Shown in pieces: positions 51,836-61,639 of a stretch of DNA of 64,000 bases. Every line of letters starts with the position of its first letter. Position 1 is the stretch's first letter. The notes under the pieces are model-generated. The model ran no database searches and was not told the origin of the DNA. It saw only the letters and a list, made by a program, of their open reading frames with translations. Source of the stretch: CAZDCD01 sp964503885 (lineage in GTDB: Bacteria > Bacteroidota > Bacteroidia > Bacteroidales > UBA10428); the NCBI GenBank assembly GCA_964503885.1, contig CAZDCD010000016.1:1-64000 (forward strand), in the 5' to 3' direction. The position numbers were made by a program, and so were the translations under genes.

Positions 51836-52711
51836 TTATAAAATATTCATTAATTGTTCTTTGATCTTTTCAAGGTCGTCTTTCATGAGCACAACAATTT
51901 TCTGAATTTCAAAATCATTGGCTTTTGATCCTAGCGTGTTAATTTCCCTGCCTATTTCCTGGCTTATAAATCCCAGCTTCTTACCCATCTGCTCCGATTC
52001 TTTCATGACCTGCTTAAAGTAATCGCAATGACTCTGAAGCCTGACTTTCTCTTCTGAAATATCAAGTTTTTCCAGGTAAAATACCAGTTCCTGTTCAAAC
52101 CTGTTCTTATCAAAGGGCTCATCGCTGAAAAAATCTGTCAGATTGTTTTTTAGCCGGCTTCTGATTCTTTCAAGCCGCAGGTCTTCAAACGATGATATCT
52201 TTGACAGCAGTTCTATGATACGATCGACATGGGAGCATATATCCTGCTCGAGGATCAGTCCCTCCTGCAAACGGAAAGCATCGAGCTGCCCAAGCGATGC
52301 ATTCAGGGCTTTTCGTACTTGTTCCCATTCCGTTTCGCTGATCTCATCCTTGCCGCTATTCATCGATTCCGGCAGTCTGAGAATGGTTTGCAGAAGCGGC
52401 TCATCACCCGGAATGTTAAGCTCGTTCTTTAGTGTAAGAAGCTGTGAGAGGTACTCTTTCACCACAGGTTTGCTAATACGGGCGGCCTGCTCTCCTTCAT
52501 GGTATTCAACCGTAATGGTGCATTCTACTTTTCCTCTCCGGGTGACTGCCGATATGAGTGAACGGATATCAAGTTCCCTTTCCTTGAAAAGATTGGGAAG
52601 ACGCACGTAGATGTCGTTTTGTTTGCTGTTCAGCGACTTAACCTCAACAGTTATGGTTTTGGTGCCCAATTCACAAATTGCCTTTCCATAACCAGTCATT
52701 GATTTTATCAT
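51836..52711 (-). CDS. YicC/YloC-family endoribonuclease
   Basis: A 291-residue protein of the YicC family. The N-terminus IKSMTGYGKA and the segment VEVKSLNSKQNDIYVRLP, and the C-terminal FISQEIGREINTLGSKAND, are hallmark blocks. Characterised members are endoribonucleases that act on RNA in stationary-phase or sRNA control. It heads the operon with gmk and nadD. A -7 element TATTTTTG is on the minus strand at 52751-52744. Confidence 0.93.
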   Translation of the reverse strand: MIKSMTGYGKAICELGTKTITVEVKSLNSKQNDIYVRLPNLFKERELDIRSLISAVTRRGKVECTITVEYHEGEQAARISKPVVKEYLSQLLTLKNELNIPGDEPLLQTILRLPESMNSGKDEISETEWEQVRKALNASLGQLDAFRLQEGLILEQDICSHVDRIIELLSKISSFEDLRLERIRSRLKNNLTDFFSDEPFDKNRFEQELVFYLEKLDISEEKVRLQSHCDYFKQVMKESEQMGKKLGFISQEIGREINTLGSKANDFEIQKIVVLMKDDLEKIKEQLMNIL

Positions 52712-52743
52712 TCTACCTGCTTAATTATAAATCGTGTAAATTA

Positions 52744-52751
52744 CAAAAATA
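52744..52751 (-). promoter_or_regulatory. -7 promoter element of the yicC-gmk-nadD operon
   Basis: The minus strand reads TATTTTTG, a full match to TAnnTTTG, about 33 bases before the yicC-like start codon. Confidence 0.5.
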
Positions 52752-52786
52752 TGTTTAAAATCCGAAATGTCTTCATTATTGTTCGG

Positions 52787-54139
52787 TCAATCCACTGTTA
52801 TCGGCTTAATAACTGCTTTCCGGGTCCACCTGCCTGACCGGTAATACATGTAATAAAGGATGGCGCCAAGTGACCAGGAAACCGGTATTGCCCACCAGAT
52901 ACCCGATTCACCGATTCTATGTGAGATGAAATATGCTGCAGGTATACGGATCAGCCACAGTGAGAAAAAAGTAATGAACATGGGGATTAGTGTATCTCCT
53001 GCACCACGCATAACGCCGTTGATGGTAAACATTGTCGAAAATACAATGTAGAATGAGCTTACGATCACGAGGTATTCTCTTCCAATACGGATAACCTCAG
53101 TTTCATCTTGTTTCACGAATACTTGTACCAGGTAACTACCGAAAAATACCATGATCAGTGTTACTGTCACCGAAACAATGGAAGACATCAGCAAGGTGGC
53201 ATTCAATCCTTTTCTGATACGGTCGGTTCTGCCTGCCCCGATATTCTGTCCTACAAAAGTGGCAAGCGCCATCCCAAAGTTCATTGCAGGGAGCGTGGCA
53301 AGCGAATCGAGTCGGCCTGCTGCGGAATACGCTGCAATGACATTTGTACCGAAGGTATTCACTATGGTCTGGATAACCACCATACCTATCGATACAAATG
53401 TATGCTGCAATCCTGTGGGTAAACCTATCCGTATTGTCTTGCTAAAAATATCCCTGTCAAATTTCAGGTTTTTCAGGGTAATGTTGATGATGTCGTGTGT
53501 CCGGTTAAGGTAAACGACGGCAGTTAAAAAGGCCCCGCCCTGGGAAACCACAGTTGCTATTGCAGCCCCGGCAATGCCCCATTTAAATACCAGGATAAAC
53601 AGCAAATCGAAGGTGATGTTGAAGAATGTGGAGATCATAAGGAAATACAAGGGTGTTTTTGAGTCCCCAAGTCCTCTTAAAATAGCGCTTGTTGCATTGA
53701 ATCCGAAGAAACCGATTATGCCGAGGAAATAGATGTTCAGGTAAGTCTTTGCCTCCGGCATCAGGTTTTCAGGCAACTGAATCAACCTGAATATCTGCTC
53801 GCTGAAAACTATACCTATGATTGTTACCGCAATGGATGCCCAGAACAGGAAAACATATAATGTACCTATAGAGGCCTGCACACGTTCTTTGTTTTTAGCT
53901 CCGAAATATTGGGCAATCACAATTGTCCCTCCCGATGCAACACCGATGATCAGGGATATGAGTGTAAAAACAATGGGAAATGAACTGCCCACTGCTGCCA
54001 GGGCTTCCTTTCCAAGAAATTTGCCCACAATTATACTATCCACAATGGTATATAACTGCTGAAACAGATTTCCGAGTAACATCGGGGTGGCGAATTTTAA
54101 AATCAGTCCCGCTTCTCTTCCTGTTGTAAGATCTTTCAT
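52787..54139 (-). CDS. MATE-family efflux transporter
   Basis: A 450-residue carrier with twelve hydrophobic segments in two similar halves. The N-terminal block PMLLGNLFQQLYTIVDSIIVG and the second-half block GLPTGLQHTFVSIGMVVIQTIVN are typical of MATE proteins, and AAVGSSFPIVF is the usual loop after helix 2. These sodium- or proton-driven pumps export cationic drugs and metabolites. The gene is single and lies between the yicC operon and pyk, divergent from pyk. Confidence 0.93.
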   Translation of the reverse strand: MKDLTTGREAGLILKFATPMLLGNLFQQLYTIVDSIIVGKFLGKEALAAVGSSFPIVFTLISLIIGVASGGTIVIAQYFGAKNKERVQASIGTLYVFLFWASIAVTIIGIVFSEQIFRLIQLPENLMPEAKTYLNIYFLGIIGFFGFNATSAILRGLGDSKTPLYFLMISTFFNITFDLLFILVFKWGIAGAAIATVVSQGGAFLTAVVYLNRTHDIINITLKNLKFDRDIFSKTIRIGLPTGLQHTFVSIGMVVIQTIVNTFGTNVIAAYSAAGRLDSLATLPAMNFGMALATFVGQNIGAGRTDRIRKGLNATLLMSSIVSVTVTLIMVFFGSYLVQVFVKQDETEVIRIGREYLVIVSSFYIVFSTMFTINGVMRGAGDTLIPMFITFFSLWLIRIPAAYFISHRIGESGIWWAIPVSWSLGAILYYMYYRSGRWTRKAVIKPITVD

Positions 54140-54370
54140 CTGATGCCAATCCTCAAAAAGAGGACAAATGTCTCTATTTTATTTCATACAACAAAATATT
54201 CACTTGTTGGTAGCCCAGGAATATTTCATGATAATGTGATAAAACAGCCAACCCTGTAAAAAAAACATTTATATTTATGGTTTATCAAAAGGTACAGGGG
54301 ATTTCATGAGCTGTACGGGAAATTGCCATACTATTGAACTGTTATTTACAGGCCTTCAAATACAACCAGT

Positions 54371-55801
54371 ATGAAACGTCACGATTCATCCAAAACGAAG
54401 ATCATAGCCACCATTGGTCCGGCATGCTCGGACAAAAAAATACTCAGTAAATTGTTTGAGGCAGGGATTGATGTGTGCAGGTTGAATTACTCGCACGGTA
54501 AACACGAAGATCATTTAAAAGTGATCGATACAGTTCTTGAGCTGAACAAAGAATACAACAGCAATGTATCCATTCTTGCAGATCTTCAGGGTCCGAAAAT
54601 ACGGATCGGGGATGTGGAAAACGACCGTATAAACCTGCCAGACGGTCAGGTAATTGAGATCGTTACCGAAGAGTGTACAGGTACAGACAAACGGTTGTAC
54701 CTGAGCTATAAGGATTTTCCTGCGGATGTTAAAGCGGGTGAAAGCATTCTCATGGACGACGGAAAAATCAGGCTGGAAGTTATTGATACCAATAAAAAGG
54801 ACAGGGTCACCGCACGGGTATTGAACGGCGGTGAACTTTCCTCAAAAAAAGGAGTGAATCTGCCCAATACTCAGATATCTATGCCAAGCATTACTCCGAA
54901 GGATAACAATGACCTCGATTTTATCCTGGAGCATGAGGTCGACTGGATTGCATTGTCGTTTGTTCGTTCGGCAGATGATATGCTTGAGCTGAAGCAAAAG
55001 ATCAGGAAGAAAAAAAAGAACACCAAGGTAATCGCAAAAATTGAAAAACCCGCTGCCCTCCTCAGTCTGGATGATATCATTGATGTATCGGATGCCGTAA
55101 TGATTGCGCGGGGCGACCTGGGAGTTGAAGTCTCTTTTGACCGTGTTCCGCTCATCCAGAAACAGATCATCAACAAATGCATCCAGTTTGCAAAACCGGT
55201 TATCGTAGCTACACAAATGCTTGAAAGTATGATCACCAACTTCCGTCCTACAAGGGCCGAAGCCAGTGATGTGGCCAATGCGGTCTTTGACGGCGCCGAT
55301 ACCCTTATGCTCAGTGGTGAAACTTCAGTGGGCAAATATCCTGCAGAATCCATTCAGGCTATGCAGAGCATTATCGATTATGCCGAAGGTAAGGAGTTTG
55401 TGCTTAAACACGAATCCCTTCCGGATGCGAAAACACTATCGTTTCTTCCCGATTCGGTGTGTTATAATGCCTGCAGTATGGCAGATCTTACAGGCGCCAA
55501 AGCCATAATCACCTTTACCCATTCAGGAAATACTGCAATGAGGATCGCCAGTCACCGGCCCGATGCCGATATTTTTGTGTTTTCTTCAAATCGCCTGCTT
55601 ATCAGAAAATTATCGCTCGTATGGGGAGTCAGGGCATTTTATCTTGCGCACGAAGACCATATCAATAATGCCATACTTCAGACTGCAGAATTCCTGAAAA
55701 AAGCAGGATACCTGAAAGATGGCGATATTGTGGTGCATGTGGGCAGCATTCCCATGAAAGACCACGGGAAAACCAATATGATGAAAATAAGCTATGTCTG
55801 A
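54371..55801 (+). CDS. pyk: Pyruvate kinase
   Basis: A 476-residue glycolytic enzyme converting phosphoenolpyruvate and ADP to pyruvate and ATP. KIIATIGPACSD opens the barrel, VCRLNYSHG gives the ADP/Mg site, and IAKIEKPAAL has the catalytic Lys near residue 220. MIARGDLGVEV and TQMLESMITNFRPTRAEASDVANAV, noted here as TQMLESM and RAEASDVANA, are the standard signatures. A C-terminal domain (about 350-476) completes it. It is followed after 11 bases by an HD-domain gene in the same direction. Confidence 0.96.
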   Translation: MKRHDSSKTKIIATIGPACSDKKILSKLFEAGIDVCRLNYSHGKHEDHLKVIDTVLELNKEYNSNVSILADLQGPKIRIGDVENDRINLPDGQVIEIVTEECTGTDKRLYLSYKDFPADVKAGESILMDDGKIRLEVIDTNKKDRVTARVLNGGELSSKKGVNLPNTQISMPSITPKDNNDLDFILEHEVDWIALSFVRSADDMLELKQKIRKKKKNTKVIAKIEKPAALLSLDDIIDVSDAVMIARGDLGVEVSFDRVPLIQKQIINKCIQFAKPVIVATQMLESMITNFRPTRAEASDVANAVFDGADTLMLSGETSVGKYPAESIQAMQSIIDYAEGKEFVLKHESLPDAKTLSFLPDSVCYNACSMADLTGAKAIITFTHSGNTAMRIASHRPDADIFVFSSNRLLIRKLSLVWGVRAFYLAHEDHINNAILQTAEFLKKAGYLKDGDIVVHVGSIPMKDHGKTNMMKISYV

Positions 55802-55812
55802 GGTATCTGCCG

Positions 55813-56670
55813 ATGGATGAAATTATTCTTGAAACAGAGGCAAAATGGCTTTCTATACTCTATGAAGCCAGCAGGGGTGCATTTGAAAAAAAACCTCTTC
55901 CTTCGCATGATCAGACACATCATCTGCGGGTGTGGATTCTTGCACGGGAGCTTTTCAGTGCATTACGGGTTGCAGGAAGACCATTAACATACAACGATGC
56001 AGAGAGACTGATCATATCGGTTTTTTTTCACGATACCGGCCTGACCGTAACACTTGATCCTGAGCACGGGAGAGAGAGCAGGAAGATCTGTGAGGCTTTT
56101 TTTAAAAGGTTTCCACACATGAAAATCCCTGCTATCGAAGAAGTTTATACGGCAATTGAACATCATGATGACAAAACATATTCAAACAGGACTTCTGTAA
56201 AACATGCCGATACACTTATCCTGCTCAGTATATGTGACGATCTTGATGCCTATGGTAGGATAGGGGTCTACCGCTACCTGGATATCTATACTGCAAGGCA
56301 TTACTCCCTGAAGGCAATCTGCAGGCTGGTGATCAGAAATCTCGATCAGCGTTTCGGATTCCTGAATTTGCAGTTTGGTTTTATGAATGATTATATGGTG
56401 ATCCAACGGAAGAGAAAAGAGGTCACAGCGGGTTTTTTTTTACAGTTGTCAGAAGATATCCACCAATCGCACGCCAAACCATACAGCTGCCCGGCAGCAA
56501 TTGTAAAACTGCTCACAGTTGATTTTATCTTACCGGGAACCGGCATTGATGAATTGACCGGTGGTAATTATGATTTGGTTTACAGCGATCGCTGCAGCCA
56601 AGAATTTTTCGTGCTGCTCAAACAAGAGCTTCTGTATTTTACTTCCATTAAAAATGAATTGTTGAAATAA
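55813..56670 (+). CDS. HD-domain phosphohydrolase-like protein
   Basis: A 285-residue cytoplasmic protein with an HD fold. Metal-binding candidates are His in SHDQTHHLRV, the FFHDTGL motif near residue 75, the HH pair in IEHHDDKTY near 118 and Asp in LSICDDLDAYG near 142. Such proteins hydrolyse nucleotides or cyclic dinucleotides, but the substrate here is unknown. The C-terminal half (about 180-285) has no recognised domain. It is probably co-transcribed with pyk, which may be chance or may tie it to nucleotide or energy control. Confidence 0.8.
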   Translation: MDEIILETEAKWLSILYEASRGAFEKKPLPSHDQTHHLRVWILARELFSALRVAGRPLTYNDAERLIISVFFHDTGLTVTLDPEHGRESRKICEAFFKRFPHMKIPAIEEVYTAIEHHDDKTYSNRTSVKHADTLILLSICDDLDAYGRIGVYRYLDIYTARHYSLKAICRLVIRNLDQRFGFLNLQFGFMNDYMVIQRKRKEVTAGFFLQLSEDIHQSHAKPYSCPAAIVKLLTVDFILPGTGIDELTGGNYDLVYSDRCSQEFFVLLKQELLYFTSIKNELLK

Positions 56671-56785
56671 AACTGTTCAATGCAGAAACCGACTGATCAC
56701 TCTGCATACTGAATAATATATAAACAATTGAATATTAATCACAAAAGAACTTAATCACTCTTACACCTGATTGCATACATACTTC

Positions 56786-58303
56786 TTATCTGCTCATTCT
56801 TTTCTGCAATATTGCGAGTCCTATGAATGTGATCAACCCGTTTAAAATAAGCAGTTCAAAACCAAAGGTGTATCCGTTGAACCATACTTTTGAATGGGAA
56901 CTGATAATATAGCATAATACCGGTGAAATGACAGCCACAGCCGGTACCCACCTGTCGCTGATGCTCTTCCGTGTAAACAACCCGTATGCATACAGTCCCA
57001 GTAGCGGACCGTAAGTATAGCCTGCCAGGGTAAAGAGGGAATTGATCACACTATCGTTGTTCAGCATTCTGAATACAATGATCACCAGAAAAAGGATTAT
57101 GGAAAAACCGATATGGACGATATACCTTATATTTCTGCGGTTATCATCTTCCTTAAATCCCAGGAAATCTACGCAAAACGATGTGGTGAGAGCGGTAAGC
57201 GCCGAATCTGCGCTCGAATATGCTGCTGCTGTGAGGCCGAGAATAAAAACGATACCGGCAATAGCCGGCAATTGTGTCAGCGAGAGGTATGGAAAAAGCT
57301 GGTCGGTGGGACTGCATTTATACAGCATGCTCTCCTGGTTCAGAAGTCCGATTTTACAGTCGGCGGGAATTTCAGGGTTAGCAAAGTTCTCAATGATCAG
57401 TCCTTTTGAATGTGCGTATAAATAAAGCAATGCACCCAGTGTCAGAAACAATAAATTAACGAGGATCAGCGATGTGCTCATCCAGTACATATTCTTTTTT
57501 GCTTCACGTAAGTTTCTGCAGCTCAGATTCTTTTGCATCATATCCTGATCAAGCCCGGTCATTACAATGGTAATGAAGGCACCGCTCAAGAAATGCTTGA
57601 AGAAATTGTTCCTTGGCCGCCATGCCCAGACAAAGATCTCTGAAAAGCGGCTCTCTTTTACGGTATGGACAAGCCCGCCTGCAGTCAGGTGCAGTTCTTT
57701 CGAAATGAATACGATAGCAAAAATTACCGCACTCAGCATAAACATGGTTTGCAGCATATCAGTCCAAACAATGGTTTTAATGCCTGCCCTGAAGGAATAA
57801 ATCCATATAAAAATAATAGTAACGGCAACTGCCAGCCAAAACGGCACACCCCAGGCCGACAGAACAAACCTGTAAAGGACAATGGCCACAAGATACAACC
57901 TGAACGAAGACCCGATAACCCTGGAAACAAGAAAAAAGAAGGAACCTGTCCGGTACGATACCATGCCAAACCTTTCTTTCAGGTATACATATATCGAAGT
58001 AAGGTTCATTTTATAATACACCGGCATCAGCACATTGGCAATGGCAATATATCCCAGCAGATACCCGAATACAATCTGCATGTAGGAAAAATTGCTGGCG
58101 CCGACTTCACCGGGTACCGATATAAATGTAACACCCGAGAGCGAAGCGCCGATCATGCCGAATGCCACCACAAACCATGGTGACCTGCGGCTACCGAGAA
58201 AAAACGAAAAGTTGGTGGCATCTTTGCCAGTGATGAACGAAATGACGATGAGCAGTGAAAAGTAAAGCGAAATGATGAGAATAAGCAAAGCCGGACTGAT
58301 CAT
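56786..58303 (-). CDS. Sodium:solute symporter (SSS family)
   Basis: A protein of 505 residues from MISPALLILI (58303); the ATG at 58363 adds a soluble stretch unlike the family. About thirteen hydrophobic segments are present. Family features include FSFFLGSRRSPWFVVAFGMIGASLSGVTF after the first helix, given here as GASLSGVTF, ITIVMTGLDQDMMQKNLS near the middle and AAAYSSADSALTAL near residue 375. The last contains the sodium-binding Ser pair. The solute (sugar, sialic acid, amino acid or other) is not evident. It is convergent with the HD-domain gene. Confidence 0.92.
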   Translation of the reverse strand: MISPALLILIISLYFSLLIVISFITGKDATNFSFFLGSRRSPWFVVAFGMIGASLSGVTFISVPGEVGASNFSYMQIVFGYLLGYIAIANVLMPVYYKMNLTSIYVYLKERFGMVSYRTGSFFFLVSRVIGSSFRLYLVAIVLYRFVLSAWGVPFWLAVAVTIIFIWIYSFRAGIKTIVWTDMLQTMFMLSAVIFAIVFISKELHLTAGGLVHTVKESRFSEIFVWAWRPRNNFFKHFLSGAFITIVMTGLDQDMMQKNLSCRNLREAKKNMYWMSTSLILVNLLFLTLGALLYLYAHSKGLIIENFANPEIPADCKIGLLNQESMLYKCSPTDQLFPYLSLTQLPAIAGIVFILGLTAAAYSSADSALTALTTSFCVDFLGFKEDDNRRNIRYIVHIGFSIILFLVIIVFRMLNNDSVINSLFTLAGYTYGPLLGLYAYGLFTRKSISDRWVPAVAVISPVLCYIISSHSKVWFNGYTFGFELLILNGLITFIGLAILQKRMSR

Positions 58304-58363
58304 TTTTATCTCCTGTTCATGATTTACGAAGGCAATAATATTAAATTTATTCGTGAGCGTCAA

Positions 58364-58651
58364 ATTTCAAAAGTGAAGTGCATTGACCCCGATAATTACC
58401 GGTGGTAAGTCGAACGAACTTAACGAAGTGATCTCGTGACCGAAGGGAATAATCCCGATAGCGCAGCGTATCGGGAAAAATGAGTATAATTGCCTTCGGC
58501 GGACTCATAAACTCAGTTCTCAGATGCTTGCATTGAATATAAAAAAATTCCTTATTGATACCTCATCTGCTTGTAGCGGGGTAGTTCATTTTCATTTTCA
58601 TTAATGGTCTAAAAGAATAGCGATTTAGAGAATTGGGATTAATTTTACCGG
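58364..58651. repeat. Intergenic region with a perfect hairpin repeat
   Basis: CCCGATA (58454-58460) and TATCGGG (58469-58475) form a perfect stem around GCGCAGCG, followed by five A. The surroundings (GAACTTAACGAAG, GACCGAAGGG) look like a dispersed intergenic repeat. No gene is seen between the symporter and recR. Confidence 0.55.
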
Positions 58652-58678
58652 TTGAAACAAAAAGATCTTTTTATCATT

Positions 58679-59302
58679 ATGAATTATATGCAATATTCTT
58701 CCAAGCTTCTCGAAGCAGCGGTTGATGAGTTTGCCAGGTTACCCGGTATCGGCCATAAAACAGCATTGAGACTGGCGCTGTACTTGCTGAAGCAGGATAA
58801 GGAAGTGGCGCAGGGTTTCGGAAAAACGATTATCAGGATGTGCGAGGAGATCAGGCGATGCAAGATTTGCCAGAATATTTCTGATACCGAGGTTTGCATG
58901 ATCTGCTCGGATTCTTCACGCGACAGCTCTACCATATGTGTGGTCGAAAACATACGCGATGTCATGTCGATCGAAAACACACACCAGTACAGGGGGTTGT
59001 ATCATATCCTTGGAGGGATTATTTCTCCCATGGACGGCGTCGGACCTAAGGATCTTTACCTGAAAGAGCTTGACAAAAGGCTTGAACAGGGCGGTGTGAG
59101 GGAGATAATACTGGCCCTGAGCACAACAATGGAAGGGGATACCACCAGTTACTACCTCTTTAAAAGATACAGCAATCCTGATTTGATTATTTCAACCATA
59201 GCCAGGGGAGTTTCTGTAGGTGATGAGCTCGAATATGCTGATGAGGTTACTCTGGGCAGATCGATTCTTTACCGCACACCCTTTAAAAGCCAGGCTACCT
59301 GA
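58679..59302 (+). CDS. recR: Recombination protein RecR
   Basis: A protein of 207 residues from MNYMQYSSKLL (58679); an ATG at 58652 is less likely. The N-terminal helix-hairpin-helix (FARLPGIGHKTALRLALYLL), the C4 zinc finger (CEEIRRCKICQNISDTEVC given as CKIC and CMIC), and the Toprim domain (ICVVENIRDVMSIE) are in the standard order. RecR loads RecA onto gapped DNA together with RecO and RecF. It overlaps the end of the convergent polyphosphate glucokinase gene by 8 bases. Confidence 0.95.
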   Translation: MNYMQYSSKLLEAAVDEFARLPGIGHKTALRLALYLLKQDKEVAQGFGKTIIRMCEEIRRCKICQNISDTEVCMICSDSSRDSSTICVVENIRDVMSIENTHQYRGLYHILGGIISPMDGVGPKDLYLKELDKRLEQGGVREIILALSTTMEGDTTSYYLFKRYSNPDLIISTIARGVSVGDELEYADEVTLGRSILYRTPFKSQAT

Positions 59303-60074
59303 GCGATTTATACCATGCTTCGAGCATTTTCCGGTTCACTTTTGTCGAAAGAGCCGCACCAATAATACCAGCATCATTCAGTAATTTTGCAGGTACAATT
59401 TTTGATTTGAGGGTGAGCTGATCAGAAAACTTTTCCATTTTTTTGCTTACACCTCCGCCGATAATGATCAGTTCAGGCCAAAACAAGCGTTCCATTTCAG
59501 TCAGGTATTCGTTGAACCTTTTACCCCAGTCTTTCCAGTCGAGTTTTTCTTTTTTTCTGGTAGCATCCGAAGCATATATTTCTGAGTCCTGTCCGTTGAG
59601 TATCAAATGCCCGAGTTCAGTATTTGGCAGCAGCCTGCCATTTGTGAAAAATGCCGAGCCAATACCCGTACCCACGGTAAGCATCAGAACCGATCCCCTG
59701 TATCCTTTACCTGCTCCGAACTTTACAGCTGCCAGTCCCGCTGCGTCGGCATCGTTAACCACATATACCGGCAAACCGGTCTTTCGTGTGAACAGTTCCT
59801 GGGCGTTGGTTTCAATCCATGATTTATCAATATTGGCAGCTGTTTTCACAACTCCGTTAAGAACAACGGCCGGAAATCCAACTCCGACAGGACCTTTCCA
59901 TTTAAAATGGACGACTATCTTTGCAATTACTTCAGCCACAGCATCGTGTGTAGCGGGCACGGGTGTTTCAATTCGATGCCGCTTGTCCTCAAATTCCCCG
60001 GTTTTTGTATTTACTGGAGCACCTTTTATTCCCGATCCACCGAAGTCTATTCCCAATATTTTTTTAAATTTCAT
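59295..60074 (-). CDS. ppgK: Polyphosphate glucokinase (ROK family)
   Basis: A 259-residue sugar kinase of the ROK family, close to strictly polyphosphate-dependent glucokinases. The phosphate motif LGIDFGGSGIKGAPVN is near residue 7, GVGFPAVVLNGVV near 65, and the catalytic Asp is in VVNDADAAGLA near 107. LTVGTGIGSAFFTNG near 132 and ELGHLILNG near 155 complete the family pattern. It would phosphorylate glucose with polyphosphate or ATP. On the minus strand a -7-like TATCTTTA lies at 60151-60144. It is convergent with recR. Confidence 0.88.
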   Translation of the reverse strand: MKFKKILGIDFGGSGIKGAPVNTKTGEFEDKRHRIETPVPATHDAVAEVIAKIVVHFKWKGPVGVGFPAVVLNGVVKTAANIDKSWIETNAQELFTRKTGLPVYVVNDADAAGLAAVKFGAGKGYRGSVLMLTVGTGIGSAFFTNGRLLPNTELGHLILNGQDSEIYASDATRKKEKLDWKDWGKRFNEYLTEMERLFWPELIIIGGGVSKKMEKFSDQLTLKSKIVPAKLLNDAGIIGAALSTKVNRKMLEAWYKSLR

Positions 60075-60249
60075 TTGTTAGATGTAATTTTAGTCGTTTA
60101 TATTTCAGTCAATACAGTTTAAGATGGTTAAAAATATTGGCTTTAAAGATAATAATTATTGCTGAATGTAAGTTGTTGAAATAAACCATTTAATTAATTT
60201 GAAAATAACATATAAAATCGTTTTTTTTGGATAATAAATAATTATACAG

Positions 60250-61458
60250 ATGAACAATTATATTGCGGATTTACTCAATACCAACTCGAGGGTAATTATT
60301 CCCGAGCTAGGAGCTTTCATAGTTAAGCAGAAAAATCCCAAGGTTATTGTATTTAATGAGTTTTTAAGGTATAACGACGGACTCTTGATCGACTATGTGG
60401 CAGCAAAGGAACAACTTGAAAAAGATGCTGCCAAAGAAAAAGTTTTAGCGTTTGTTAAAACCGTCAATGAAAAGCTTTCCAAAGGAGAAGAACTTATCAT
60501 TGAAGGGTTGGGGAGGCTGGTGAAGGAGAGTTCAGGTAAAATTAATTTTATAGAGGGAAAAGGTGCCGGAGAATCAAAAGATAGCAGACCAAAAAAACCT
60601 GCGCAGAAGGAGGTAAAAAAGGAATCCATTGCAGAAACCAGCAAAGAACCGGTTACTGAAAGCAAAAATGAACCGGAAACACCAGACAACAAAATGGCAG
60701 CTGCCAGTTCAGAAACGACGGTGAGTTTTGAAATATCTGAAAAGAAAGTAGATAAAAAAGCAGAAAGTATACCTGAAGAGGCTAAAACAGAACAAGCCGT
60801 AAGGACTGAAAATAACAAGGTAAAGGAAAAAACCCCGGAGAAGCCGGCAACAGAAAAACCAAAGCAAGTTGCAGTAGGTATCAAAAAAGTTCAGTCGCCT
60901 GATAAAGCTTCTGTAGAGACTGCTTATGAAAAACCTGCAGGTAAAAGCAACCGAAACGTCATTATCTGGATATTGGCCATTTTGCTTGTGAATGGTGCTA
61001 TCGTGGGATGGTTCCTGTATAATGATAAAATTGTGGGATGGTTTAGAAAAAGCGAATCACCGGTTGAAGTCCTGCCGGAACCTACCAAGGGTATGCAAGA
61101 TAAAACTGTCCAGCAGAATGAATTGACTGAAGATGAGATTATTCCGGAACCAGAACCGGAAATTCCCCATCAGGTACAACCTTCAGCAAAAAAAACACCA
61201 TCTGCAAAACAGGTTACACCAGCAACATATAAGGAGAAAAAATATTATATCGTGGCCGGGTGTTTCAGGGACGAGACCAATGCGGATGCCCTCGTTAGGG
61301 AACTCAGAAAAAAAGGATTTAATGCAGAAAAATTTGGTAAACTCGGAAATCTTCATGCGGTAAGTTTCGCTTCGTTTATTGATAAGGCATCGGCAACAGA
61401 GGAATTGAAAAAAGTGAGAGATTCTCAGCAACCCGAGGCCTGGATCGTTTATTATTAA
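60250..61458 (+). CDS. HU-domain / membrane / SPOR protein (CCDC81-type)
   Basis: A 402-residue protein with an unusual layout. The N-terminal region (about 1-100) is a CCDC81-type prokaryotic HU pair (SRVIIPELGAFIVKQKNP, VNEKLSKGEELIIEGLGRL). A long Lys/Glu/Pro-rich linker (about 105-230) leads to one membrane helix (about 235-255; NVIIWILAILLVNGAIVGWFLY in shortened form NVIIWILAILLVNG). A second linker ends in a C-terminal SPOR domain (about 330-402; YYIVAGCFRDETNADALV). SPOR domains bind denuded peptidoglycan at division sites, while HU domains bind DNA or proteins. The protein could tether the nucleoid to the septum. Similar proteins are common in Bacteroidota. Confidence 0.9.
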   Translation: MNNYIADLLNTNSRVIIPELGAFIVKQKNPKVIVFNEFLRYNDGLLIDYVAAKEQLEKDAAKEKVLAFVKTVNEKLSKGEELIIEGLGRLVKESSGKINFIEGKGAGESKDSRPKKPAQKEVKKESIAETSKEPVTESKNEPETPDNKMAAASSETTVSFEISEKKVDKKAESIPEEAKTEQAVRTENNKVKEKTPEKPATEKPKQVAVGIKKVQSPDKASVETAYEKPAGKSNRNVIIWILAILLVNGAIVGWFLYNDKIVGWFRKSESPVEVLPEPTKGMQDKTVQQNELTEDEIIPEPEPEIPHQVQPSAKKTPSAKQVTPATYKEKKYYIVAGCFRDETNADALVRELRKKGFNAEKFGKLGNLHAVSFASFIDKASATEELKKVRDSQQPEAWIVYY

Positions 61459-61639
61459 GAGTTGAATTGCGCAGAAAAAAGAGCACTTATATATTTCCAG
61501 CCATCGATATTTTGGTCTATCTGTTATTCGGGATTTTTTGTTTCGTAGTGATCTATTAAGTGTACCAACCTGAAATTCTGTATTTTAAATATCAATCATT
61601 TTTTTTCACTCGACCCTCCCAATGTTGATTACCTGTGAA

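Noticed and set aside
56688..56717. ATGCAGA and TCTGCAT arms as a terminator between the HD gene and the symporter gene.
   Set aside because: The loop is too long (about 16 bases) and no T-run follows on either strand.
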